Positions 34,601 through 46,600 of a DNA stretch of 64,000 bases are shown here, piece after piece. The position numbers and the translations under genes were made by a program. The notes under the pieces were generated by a model. It was not told where the DNA came from and ran no database searches. It saw only the letters and a list, made by a program, of their open reading frames with translations. Origin of the DNA: Branchiostoma floridae (Eukaryota; Chordata; Leptocardii; Amphioxiformes; Branchiostomatidae); assembly GCF_000003815.2 (NCBI RefSeq), contig NC_049992.1, positions 17,644,061-17,708,060 on the forward strand, given 5' to 3'. Position 1 is the stretch's first letter, and each line of letters begins with the position of its first letter.

Positions 34601-37600
34601 CAAACAACAAAAACGTGTCTACACAATAAATCTTCAAACTCTTCTAACTAAACAATATAGGATAATCTTTATACAATGAATTGGGTCTAAACATAAGTGT
34701 CACCGTATTTTCAAATATATATGTAAGACATTATAACTACCACGTATATACAGTGTTCCAATTGCCGTGGGAGGGGAGTCATTTAAGACCAAAGAAAAAT
34801 GTATATCTACACGTACTTTGTGGCTACAATTGTAAATCCATGCCTAAAGTCTAATCTATTGCCTATCACCTGAATGCACTTTGCAATCCATTTTTGATAA
34901 TCCTTAAAACTTTATGAATGATCTTTTAGTAGTTGTCGGAGTCATACGCAGAATGACGTGTACATCTCGTTTCTCCAGTTGGCGCCACCGAGTCGGACAT
35001 CGGGCTGACCGTGCCTACCAATGTGCACACTATCGCGGGAGACCAAGTCACTCTTCCCGCCACCTACACCACTAGGCGGAGAGTGATGGCGATCACGTGG
35101 CACAAGATGGACGCCAAGACCACGGAAAGGACATTGATCTACTCGTACTATCCACAGGAGGACGCCCGCGAGTCTTTCGGACAATACATCGGCAGGACGA
35201 ACCTTGTCGGAAAGGCGTCGCTGACGATCAGCCCTACCAAACCGGAGGACGAGGGCAAGTACGTGGTCATGATCCTGGCCAAAGGGGTGGGCAGCGCCGA
35301 AGATGTCGTAAACCTGTCCGTCATGGGTAAGTCCCATTTTGCGTCCATCCGGGACACCGCACTTCTGAGTGTCGTAAAACTCTCCGTAAGTACCGTTTTC
35401 CCTCCATCCGGGACATTGCGCTGCTAAATGTCTGCAAAGCAGGGCTGGAACGATCTATTAAAGTGTCGCCCCGAGTGAAATTATCTAGCTATTTGCAGAA
35501 TATATCGAATCTTCCACTTCTCACAGACTATTACACGGATAGTCAGCGGTGACCTTTGCAAAATCTTTCACGGTTGGGAAAATGAATTAGACGAACGTCC
35601 TTGGAATACATTGCTTCCGTTCCACTAAAACTAGGAATTAGACGGGCGCTTCTTTAGAATACATTGCTTCCGTTCCATAAAAGAGAATACAAAAGTATTG
35701 ATCTCTTTACGTTCTTCCTCCTCCATTCTTGCCCCCAAAAGAAATCAGGTGTAATGAATAGTTCGGCGGATGTCGTTAAGACAAAACACCGTTGTTGCCC
35801 TAAACTAGGCTTGCGCATTTGTACACGGTACAAAGCCAGCTATTTCGTCTATTAGAACCCCATTGGGAAGCTAGCTTGGGGCCAACGAAATCTAATTATA
35901 ATGACGTAAAAATTCGGTTAGCTTTAAAGTAAATAGCACCGAGCTAAACCGAATACAAAAATAACAGACTGATGCCTTGATAATTTCATAATAGCGTCCA
36001 ATCTTGCAAAACAGAGCACTCTTTGAAAACATCTTGCTATTCTTTATTATCACGTCCGTAGTCTATATTAAGCATAAGCCATATGCCCTGATATGCTTCA
36101 TCCATTTACCCACGACCAAAACAAAGACAGCTGGAATCCATTTTTTAAGCTCAACTTTTAATCAGATAATGTACGAGTGGCATATAGGAAAATACCCGCC
36201 CTGGGCTCCTTTGTAGCGATAATTACTGACGTTTGCACTTTGCTACCTGCTTATGACGCACATATAAGCTTCCTGTAATCTATTTGCACCGTCAGGCAAT
36301 TCGCCCGAGTAACAACTGTAATCTCTCTGATGGCATTATTATTCAGATAATTGGCATCTCGGTTGGCTTAATTTCTCACAATGATAAGCCGACTTTTATG
36401 ATAAACCGAGATTTAAGTATAAAGTTGACATTTCAACCGCTACAATTTGGTGATGCAGTACTCTATTGGACTGTGACTGTCGCCAGAATGTGTCATGGAA
36501 TGTCTGTTCTTTTTACAAGTTCCATTGATTCATAACCTTAAGAGATTAACATGGCTTCACGGAAATTATTGTAAAATGGCCTACTGAATAAAAACAGCTA
36601 CTGCTTTCTTGAATCGAAGGGATATCTGAAAAAAAAAAATCAAAGATATGTCCATGGCATGTCCAGGATAAATCTGTATCTGTATCTATATAGCCATTCG
36701 GCGTAACACACCAGCTTCGCAGGCTCGCGGCGCGGCAGAAGCTGGTTATATTACACCGAAGGACCCGTCACTTCTAACCTCAAATGATATAAAACAGGAT
36801 GTTCCGCTGCAGTACCAACGTCACACACCAGGGCTTTGAAATCTACTTTGACCTTCGTTTTCCCAACTCCTTCTAGCATATCAAATTTCATCACAGCTTG
36901 CCTAGAGATTTTGAAGTTAAGCTAACAAATTTACCAGGAAACACATTAAAGAACAGAAGGGGGAGGGGGGCAAAATGATACCATATAGAGGTAGCATACA
37001 TACATGACAGCTTTATTTTGCATAGCGGCTTCATGAAATTTACCTATTTACACTTTTCCTCGTGGGCTTTAATCTCCATCTGTGCCACAGATTCATTAGC
37101 AATTAGAGTAATGTTCTTTTGACTTTGAAAATGTCTACTGTACACGTCCCGTTTGTTCATGAATCTCATAGAGAGGCTTGAATTTCAATATGCCGTGCAC
37201 AGCAGGTGTTCGTCTATTAGCGTTGATCTTAGTATTAACGATGTTTTGATAAATCATAACATAGCATCTTGATAATTAGCGCACGAAATTACAACTGAAA
37301 GTACTGTTAACGTTTGCAACAATTTCCCTCAAGCAAAATGTCAACTGTGCCGTTCATTGCCACTAATTATGCCAGCTAATGAATTTTTGACTGTCTCATC
37401 GGTATCTGATTCCGCATGGATTTTCTTCTGTTGGATCAGGAACCGTAAGGTACTACAAAAAGATGGTCCCATAGTCTTTTTGAAGTCATAGAGGCAGTCG
37501 GCTGTTATCCACTGTGTCTATTACATAGTACAGTAAAAGACGCTTAATTACACAACCCATCTGCTAGTGCACATTGGGTGTGCAATTAATTATCCGAATG

Positions 37601-40600
37601 GTGCAACAAAGCGAAGTTATCAAGCTGGACCGCACCACCATGGGATTTGAGAATTTCGTTGAATTAACAGAAGTATGCGATTATCCGTTGTGCAATTAAC
37701 TGGCCTCCACTGTATTGGAATATGTACTCCATCCCTCTTCTTTCAACACCTTTTTAAATCCCCAACCGAAATCTGCAACGCATTTTTACACTTGATTTGA
37801 GTGAGTAAAGCACTCCTCCATTCGACGCCCCAATCTCGAAACGATATAAACAAGCATGTGTATCTTTACAAAGATGTTATCAATAACGTTTATTGCAAAT
37901 TCTTGCCCGAGGGCTAATTGCAGATAACATAAATGGACACAAACAAACAAATAGTGTTAAACAGTATAGAATATGTCTCCTCTGGTCTAAAAGCTAACTC
38001 TAAATTATTACTTGTTGGGTTCGTCTTCTTTTCCTGAAACGGTTGGAAGACGAAGGATCCAATCTTATAATGTGTTGATTCTGCGACGTTAGGAGGAAGT
38101 TAGTTTTCCTTTTGTTTGTAAACACGTGGAAATCAGGGTGGAATTTAGTGTCCTCTTTGAAATTTAAAGCTCTTTTCTTTCATGATCGTAGAATGAAAAG
38201 TTTGAACTTAAATGTGTTTCGTCATCAGTTACTAGTAAAGGTAAAAAACTCTGCATCATTGAACATTACAACAATTTGTACGAAATAAACCTGTAATGTT
38301 TTTCCTCCAGTTCCTCCCACGGTGAGAGTAGGACCACTGGAGAATTACGTGATTTCCTTTGGGCGGACCGCGTCCCTGCAGTGTGTGGTGACGGGAGCCA
38401 AGCCGAACATCACCGTGCTGTACTGGGAGAAGGACGGCCTGAGGATCAGTACGTCCAGGTAAAGCTTTGGTGAAACTCCGGTTAAGGCAAAGGTCACATT
38501 TCCAAACAGGGGCCCGGCCGGGATGTTTTAAGAAACGAAAAATTAAAATGTATACCTAAACATATACACAAATCATGCCCATGAATCTTATTTTGACATT
38601 TTGTGAATTCTTATGTCTTTTATGTCATTCTTTGCCCTCCCAAAACCTGCACAGCCCGGCCCCAGTATTTTAAAAGTTAACAGTGCCGCAGCAATGCCCC
38701 AAGTGCAGTGAGATACCACTTAAAAGTGTATTTTGTTATCTTCTAAGGCATATTTAAACGTGTTACGCAATATCTAAAGAAAAGAAAAATCAGCGAAAAT
38801 AAAACAACAGTGCCGCACCAGTACCCCAAGTGCAGTGAGATACCACCTTTACACATGGCCGAGCATTGCCTCACGATCTCCCCCAACTCTTGTTGGACGT
38901 GGGTTGGGAGCAAGGTCGTGTGTGGTTGGCTGGAGGTCGAAGCGGTTGGCTCGTGGTCGGCTGCACTAGCTTAACGTTTTCAAATTTCGAAAGCATTATT
39001 TTGCATGTGGACGGGGGGTTTGGAATGGGTTGACTGGTAGTTAGCTGATGGTTTGGGTGGTGGTTAAGAGTAAGCCAGCATTCAAATTTTACCTCCAACC
39101 ATCATCCCATAACAACTGCCGACTTACTCCCAACTAGTTACTGACCTACCAACGATTCCCCTCAGATCTTTCTCTCAAATCCTTCTCTTCTGACTCATTT
39201 TCAAGTAAAATGACAACTACCAGAACGTGTGCCTATCGCCTATAACTTCACACAATCGACACGCAACTACAAAGACATACTGCCAACATTCGGCTTGTGG
39301 TTGGGGGGCATGGTCTCCTATGTGTAAATGGGGCTTAATAATGTGGACCTCATCTGGTTCTCTCCAAATGTGTTTCCGTTTCATTGGGCGCCCTGGCAAT
39401 TCGCCCATTTGAAAGACATACATCAGCCATTTCTTATCTGGAATGTGTATCCGGACGCTGATAAACCACAATGTTCCTTTTGGAATGTTTCAGTATTCTC
39501 CCTCTGGGCAGGTGAAGTGAAGAATATCCTGTCTCTTCTACTTATCTGATGTCCTTCTACATTATCCTGTTCATCTGTATCTAGAATCTATGATTTTACA
39601 AACATGTAGTACATTCCAAGGAAGTACATGAAACACGGTTTTTCGCCTATGGGGATTTAGATTGTCAAAGACCCCGAAGTGAGGTTCGACGCCTCAAAAT
39701 TTATAACAGGGTGCAAAAGTAATAAACAAGAAATGAATATGTTGGAGTTCAGGGTAGAATCTACGAAATATGTGAAAGTGAGATTAAGTTTGTCTGATCG
39801 TTTCCCAATAAAAACCATTTTGCCTTGACCCCCAGCGGAGGTCACCGTACTGCAGCCGACACACGGAAGTAGCGGGAACAGGATTCGTGCGCGAAATTCT
39901 ACAAACAAACATCGTAAGTTACGCCCCTCTGGCGTAACCCGAGCCATACAGCCTCAAAACTTACGTATTCATCAACTATCCACCACAGTTTCCGACTCGC
40001 TGATGTGGACAGAAAAATCTCTATGACTTTTAAAAACTGCGACGTACTATTTTGTGCCCGATCTACTTTTGACCACGAGGGAGGGTGGGGTGGCTATAAA
40101 TACTTTTTTATGCGACCTCAATGCCCCCCCCCCCCCAGCAGGAAAACAAGTTCTCCTTTGAAATTGAAATAGTTCAACATTTTCTAACTCATCATGAACG
40201 TCACATATTTCCCTACCACAGGTACAGTAGGAAGTACTCTGGGGGTACTTTGGACCACCCAAACCTGAGGATCAGTCACGTGACCAGAGAGGATGCCGGG
40301 AAGTACTCCTGCCTTGTGCAACATCCTGTGTCTGACGTCAGAGCCACGATGAAGATGAAAGTACTTTGTAAGTACAATATTACCACCATATTCCAACTCA
40401 TAAGTTTTATAACAGATAGGTTTCTGACTTCTACAAGATAATCAGTTTTCAGTTGGAAAACGCGTAACCATTTAAAATGACATTTTTTTGGCATAGCCAA
40501 CGGCCCAGTTTTTGTCAAGTAATGACGAACGTGACTCGCTGAGCAGTAGATCATAAGTTTAAAGAAAAACAATGGTGCCTCCCGTCTTTGTTGAGGGGAG

Positions 40601-43600
40601 GCTGTAGAGCCATGATGCAGATTGCTTATTCAATTGATCTAGAATGTATAAAAATTGCTTCTGTGTCCAGAAAACTTTTTCCAGTCAAACCGAGTGTCCA
40701 GTCGATTCCATATGCATGCGTTGTGAAACTTTCGAGGTTGTTTGAGTCGAAAATTTATGTTTCAAGAACTTAGAATTAAGTGGTATTTTAGTCTCTCAGA
40801 TGTCGGTTTCTCTGCTCGGGTCTTTATGTCTCCGTGACAGCAGGTTTTGTCCATTCTGTCCAAACAAGATAGAAGACAAACGCCACTTTGTTATGGATTG
40901 TTCACGATATAATGATAAAAGCTGTTCACATTTCTTTCCGCTTGCTCTAAAGATTTTGCTACTCTCTCTTCGATGGATAAATTCAACACATTCTCTTAGT
41001 CGATAACGCCTGTGTACAAGTAGGCAAATATAAGCACCAATACGCTTATACCATAGAACCAATAGTGTAAATGACATGCGGGACACAATATGTTGATTTA
41101 TAGCATACATGTAGTAATCAATATATGTCTGTTAAGTTGTACTGTAAGTAGTTGTTATAGACCTTACGAAAGTCGCTGTTCTTTCGTCGTGTCAATAAAG
41201 ATTTAGGATATTGAGCTTGGCTTCTTTCTGTTTTGTTTTTCAGACCCAGCATCTATTATCAGTATCTCGGAGTCAGTGACAGCCATGGTCTCTGACACTG
41301 TCACCATACAATGTGTAGCCGATGGTGACCCCACACCCAATATCACGTGGACCAAGAACGGAAGGCGCCTGCGCAGTCAATCCAGCGTGATGTCACGTGA
41401 CGTGGTCGTGGCGTCTGTCCGGGTGTCAAAGGTCAGGGTGAACGACAGCGGGACGTATCTGTGTAAAGCGAACAACGGTGTCGGCAGCGACAGCACAAAG
41501 TCTCTTACTCTAACCATACAGCGTGAGTACTGAATTATGTTCTGAAATCAAGCACTAGGTGTTCCTGACTGTTCCTATATGAATGGCAAATTTGGGCAAC
41601 AGCTACGCAAAGCAGCATACCAAACAAATAATTCAATGCTCTAGATAATGATAGAATTTGAACATGTACAGATTTTTTGCAGGCAGGCAAATATTTGTCT
41701 TCCAAGTGGTGTTTAGAAGTATCCATGTCTTTTGTATGAATGAAAACAATACTTCTTGTATAGATGAGAGTACCTTATATATGAGACTGCCTTAATGAGA
41801 GGTTTGTAACGGGTGGGATGGGGAGGGGGGTAAGTGGCGCCAAACATCCACGTTAGTCAGCCCTTTGTAGCGTAGTGATTAGCACTGCTGGGTTTGTAAT
41901 CCGCCCGCCCGTGTTCGATCCCGGGTGTCGGCATATGCATGTTGTTTCTTTCGGTTTCTACTCCTCTCTTACAGTTCTATATGTTGGGACCGCATTTATA
42001 GTTGCGGTGTTGGTATAGTGCCAGTTAGAGTTGTCCCGAGGAAGGTGTCAGACGGTCACTAAAACGTCGACAGTTGATTGCATATGGATCCCGGATGTGA
42101 ATAAAGAATCTCGTTAATCGTCTACCAAAACCTATTGTAGGTAATTATGACTTACCTTTTTAGTCAATATGGAAAATGATCCGAAATGACGCTAGTTCAC
42201 CTACACTAGTTCAGTATTCGCAGAGTAACATTTCATCCGTTGTACTTAACACCAGGGTATTTCGGGATATCAAGTCGGCGGACGGTGGTCTCAAACTGCT
42301 TTATATTGAAAAAATGAAACTACCGTCCATCAAAGTGATATCCCTGTTTCTAGGTACAACGGATATAGGTTTCCCCACGAATAAAGGTGAACTTTGTTAT
42401 ATGTTGGGGTATCTTTTTTCAGAATTGAAACGACGAGTACCGTTCTCAACACTAGCTGTGATAGTTGGCGCCACGGCTGGCGGCTTATGGCTAGTCGTGT
42501 GTGTAGGATTCGCTATCTACTGCGCCAGGCGGAGAAAGCGAGAAAAGGAGAAGAAAAAGTTTGCATTCTATTACAACATCGGTCGAAGGCAGCCTGGCGT
42601 AGGAGATGCTACGGCTGACGATGACAAGGAGCCCCCTCCGTACTCCGCGATGCCAGGTACATACTAAACTACTCACTATCACTACTAATAACTTGTCACA
42701 CAAAGTTTAGAAACACGATTTCGGTCAATCATATCTTGATTTTTTACTTTGTCAATTATAAATTCTAATACCTATGATTGGTAATCTTGAAATTAATGGT
42801 GAAATTATATCATATTTGTTATGATGTTTTAAACAACCTTAACAAGTGCTTTGCTGATTTTATGAATGTGTACGCGTAGTAAATCTAATATGATTGGAAA
42901 TAAGATAAGCTATCGAATAAGATATGCCACGCTGAAATTTAGAAGACACCAACGAGTACATGGTTAAAATGAGTTCCCGGATTGTGTGAAGTTTAGAATT
43001 TCATCCTCCTATGCACGGTCCCAAACGACACTAGCCGACTGCCTGTTGGGGCCCTGTGTCTGGAGGCCCACCAGCGGTTACTATGAGTGTCGCCAAAAAC
43101 CAGCTGTCAGCCAATCAGAGAATAGGCCTTTCTTGGCCTTTTTTTGTTTTCGAAAGGTATCTCGCAAAGGCCTAATTGAGCACTGTTTGGCTGATTCCCA
43201 TATAAGGGTAAGCTCATGAATATTAATAAGCAGGGCTGTCAGCAACTGATCTGAGTGCTCCAGACAGCAGAGGTGACCACAAGGAGTTTCGACACGACTG
43301 TGGTCCCTCTGCGTAGGAGAATGAAATTTCCATACTGAAAAAAAGCAATGCCAATCTCTATTTGTCGCTGTACCTATCTTTATTCTTTGATTGTCTAGAC
43401 AAGCATTCCAATGGCGTCTACAATCCTCAACACTTCGTCGGTAATTTGTTCGTTTCTGTTAAATATGGATCTTCTATTAACCCTCAATGGCCTTATCTTT
43501 GGCTATATAACCTTGAACCTGACAGCTTTGGTTAAGACGCCTCATTATACCCTACCACAAACGAGCTGTGCTGAAGCTACAAGAAATTGCAGTAGACAAG

Positions 43601-46600
43601 CTCGTTTGTTTTATTACTGAGAAACATGTCTGGTGGCGCGGCAGGATATATGACCTGATGACTATGTGTGGGAGGGCTGGGAGTGTCGTATATTGGGATA
43701 ATGAGCTCTCTACAGAATTTCCTTGTTGTAACACTGTACCTATCTTTAAGTAGACCCTGAAAGCATACATAAAGGTTATATTTTTTCACTCGAGTGAATT
43801 CGAAGAAACAGAAAATTTAGGCACGCTATGCATCCTGACCCAAAAAAAAATCTTTAAAAAACAGCAGGAGTCGAAGAGGGTTGTATGTAAGGTGACCAAA
43901 TATGCTATTTTGGAAACCGACAATTCTGAAACTTTGGAGAGCTTACGATAAGAAAAAGACCTAAACAGAATGATAAAGAGCCACAACATTAATTTTGTTA
44001 ACAGAGGAAAAGAAAACAAGCAATTGACATCATCCTTGGGGGCAATAGCCTGTGTAATCCATTTTTATTGATTTGCTGTTGCCACAACATGAACACCATG
44101 TATTGTGGCCATCAGCATATATCATTATACAACTTAAACTTTAACAGTTTTTAAGATTTAGTATAATGTAAATATGTGTGGACATGTTTTGAGGCTAGTC
44201 ATTCTGACTCATACTCATTTACAGCTGTAAGGTCATGATTCGAGGCTCATAATTTTCCTATTTTTCATTGACCAAAGTCATTTTCGCAGTGTATCGGCAG
44301 GTCTATCTAAATTTCATGGCCTTTTCCTTTCTCGTAGCAAAACCAGACAACAAGGCGTCCAGCTACGGCGGTATCAATACCATCAGGAAGTCCATTGGGA
44401 GGAAAGGTTGGGCTTGTTTACGTTTTACCACAAATTCATCGTAGAAGATCAAATGCTTCCTGTTCGCAACCGAGACCATAATTCACTCTTTTACCAAAAA
44501 TTCCGATAAAAACAAGATTGTAATGCATAATAGATTGATACTCTCTGACGTTAGACCCCTTCGATGGATGTTGAGTTGGATATAATTTCCCGTAGCGAGT
44601 GCGCTCATGGTGGTCGTTAACACTTTTGGCTAGCCGGAGAGTTGCAATTGATATAATTACCTCGCTTTTAACATTCCCTGACTGTCTCTATCGATGAACT
44701 GTGCAATCTTGAAGGAGACTTTAACTCCGTTACTCTTCAGACAGGAGATATGCTCGAGCCATGTTCGCCTATCGTCCACGAGAGGACAATGAGTTGCCTC
44801 TAGAGACCGATGACATCATCGAGGTGCTGGAGGGGGAAGATGGCGGCTGGTGCCTGGGTTACCTGAGCGGCAGGATAGGCCTGTTCCCCTCTAACTATGT
44901 CAAGTTTGTGACCACAAGTGAAGGTATATATAAAAAGATGATCTTTGATATCTTTGTTTCGTGTCATGGAAGGAAAATATATTGTTTTTGCTACGTTTCT
45001 TTTTCTTCTCAAAAGAAAAAAAAAAAGAATGAGATCTAGATCAGATATAAAGTTACAGACACACCATGGCGTTAGATTACAATATGTAGTAAGTGGCAGG
45101 ACAGAGCCAGTAGGGCTGGTCACAGTGCATATGAATGTGTTGGGTAAGACTAAACAGACAAGTAGTTTGTTAGGTAGACCATGTGAACGTATACAGTATG
45201 TATTTGCTTTAAAATGTTTTTTTTTCTGGTCAGGGTTCTATCAAAGTCATTAATGAAATTAGAGCAACATCAGCTTGTTGACTTTCTATAAAAAAAATTG
45301 GACTGCCCCCCTCCCCAATATGGCAGCTTTCCCGTCTAATGTTCAGCTCTGTATAAATGTTTGCATTACTAGGATGACTATTTTAGCCATACAGTAAAAC
45401 ATACGTAGGCAAAAGCTGATATCTACTCCACAAGCTACCTTCCTTCACTTCCCATTTGCCTCAAGTAACCGCCGAAGGACGGCTGCTGGGTTTAATCTCA
45501 CATGAGGATATGCTCCAAACTTGGCAAGTACAGGTATATATGCCATTGAAGGCCCATGAGACCCGCTATAACTGTCTCTCTCATTGCCGATCGAAAGCTG
45601 AAGCATGGGCATAACAAGGCGCCCAGACAGCCAGGCAATCTGGAATGAGATCGCTGCATTCGACATTACCTTCGTCCCTCTGGGAATGGCGTAATTGTAT
45701 GTCGTGTCGGTCCCTGGGCTTCTTTGATTGGATAAGTTTTCCATCCTTCCTCACTCCGCTAACTTTGCGGATTGCTGTCAAGAAGGGAAGGGGCCAAATG
45801 CTTCAATGTTCTTTGTTGTTGCGAACCCAGTTTGAATCGCTACAAAGATAGACTTAAAGGGTACAGACATGCAAAAGAGGTCCCAAATTGCCAATGGATA
45901 CATAATGAACTGTTTGCATGATAATATGTAACAAAACTACAAACCTTTGTTCTTATGTCTACAAACTATAATGTTATTTTAACTTGCGAGATAATAAACC
46001 ACTATTTATCCATTTATTTATGTTTACTCATTGTTAAATATAGCTGACAAAGCTTTATCTGTGAATATTTTGAATGAGCCTAATATGAAACCTATTTTGT
46101 GTAGATAAATAAATGAAACATATAAATAAATAAATCAAAGTTAAGATATAAACAACATAGCCAACATATGTAGATATGTATAAATATAAGACAAATGCAC
46201 GCGGTCATGCACCAGTCACCATGTGAATTATACCATACAATTATACCAACTTGAAGGTTGAGTGAGAAAAGAGGGAGACTACGACACAGGCTGTGAACCA
46301 GACATTACACATGATATTAATGAAACAGAATCCGTGCAGTTGCTGATTATTGCATTAACTATATGCTATGTACCGCTGGGTACCTCATTAGTACAACGTT
46401 GTAATAAAAAAAAGCCACTGAAGTGTAGGTTATGATGATGAACATTTTAAGTGAAGTAGACAACCTGTGATTTTTCATTAGCGACTAGAATAATTACTAT
46501 TGTCTGCTGTGACGGTGGGTTACCTAACCATGGCGTAAAACTTCATGTCTAATCAGGAATGTCGTAAAAAGTTCAGCCCGTAGTTACATGTGCTCTTTCA

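Larger units (their letters stand above)
22675..34978 (+). other. Gene B intron 1 (12.3 kb)
   Basis: From gtaagc to tctccag. It holds M2, M1 and M3 MITEs, LINE tails, a SINE, a TCCA microsatellite and a possible regulatory block, listed separately. I see nothing recognisable in 22680-24370, 24630-25790, 26040-26320, 27170-28040, 29700-30280, 30610-31560, 31670-32630 or 33080-34978. The length assumes exon 1 is correctly placed. Confidence 0.65.
35327..38310 (+). other. Gene B intron 2
   Basis: 2984 nt, gtaagt to cctccag. It contains a LINE-tail repeat (36668-36850), a pogo-like MITE (37531-37712) and a retroelement tail (37870-38030). Nothing recognised in 35330-36660 or 36850-37520. A short direct duplication of CCATCCGGGACA-type sequence lies just after the donor (about 35345 and 35403). 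Confidence 0.85.
41523..42422 (+). other. Gene B intron 5
   Basis: 900 nt, gtgagt to ttttttcag. It holds a tRNA-headed SINE (41865-42115) and an M3 MITE (42187-42399) ending 23 bp before exon 6. Confidence 0.85.

Noticed and set aside
41865-41940. Possible tRNA gene (A and B boxes visible); likewise near 49660, 54715 and 57390
   Set aside because: Acceptor stems do not pair and each head runs into a longer body with retroelement-type tails, so they are SINE heads.
42176-42667. Apparent 163-residue frame ending in the TM exon
   Set aside because: Its first two-thirds translate an M3 MITE; the true exon starts at 42423 after ttttttcag, in agreement with gene A length and phase.
45445-45744. 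99-residue minus-strand frame in gene B intron 8
   Set aside because: No recognised family, no splice or start support; kept only as a mention in the intron entry.
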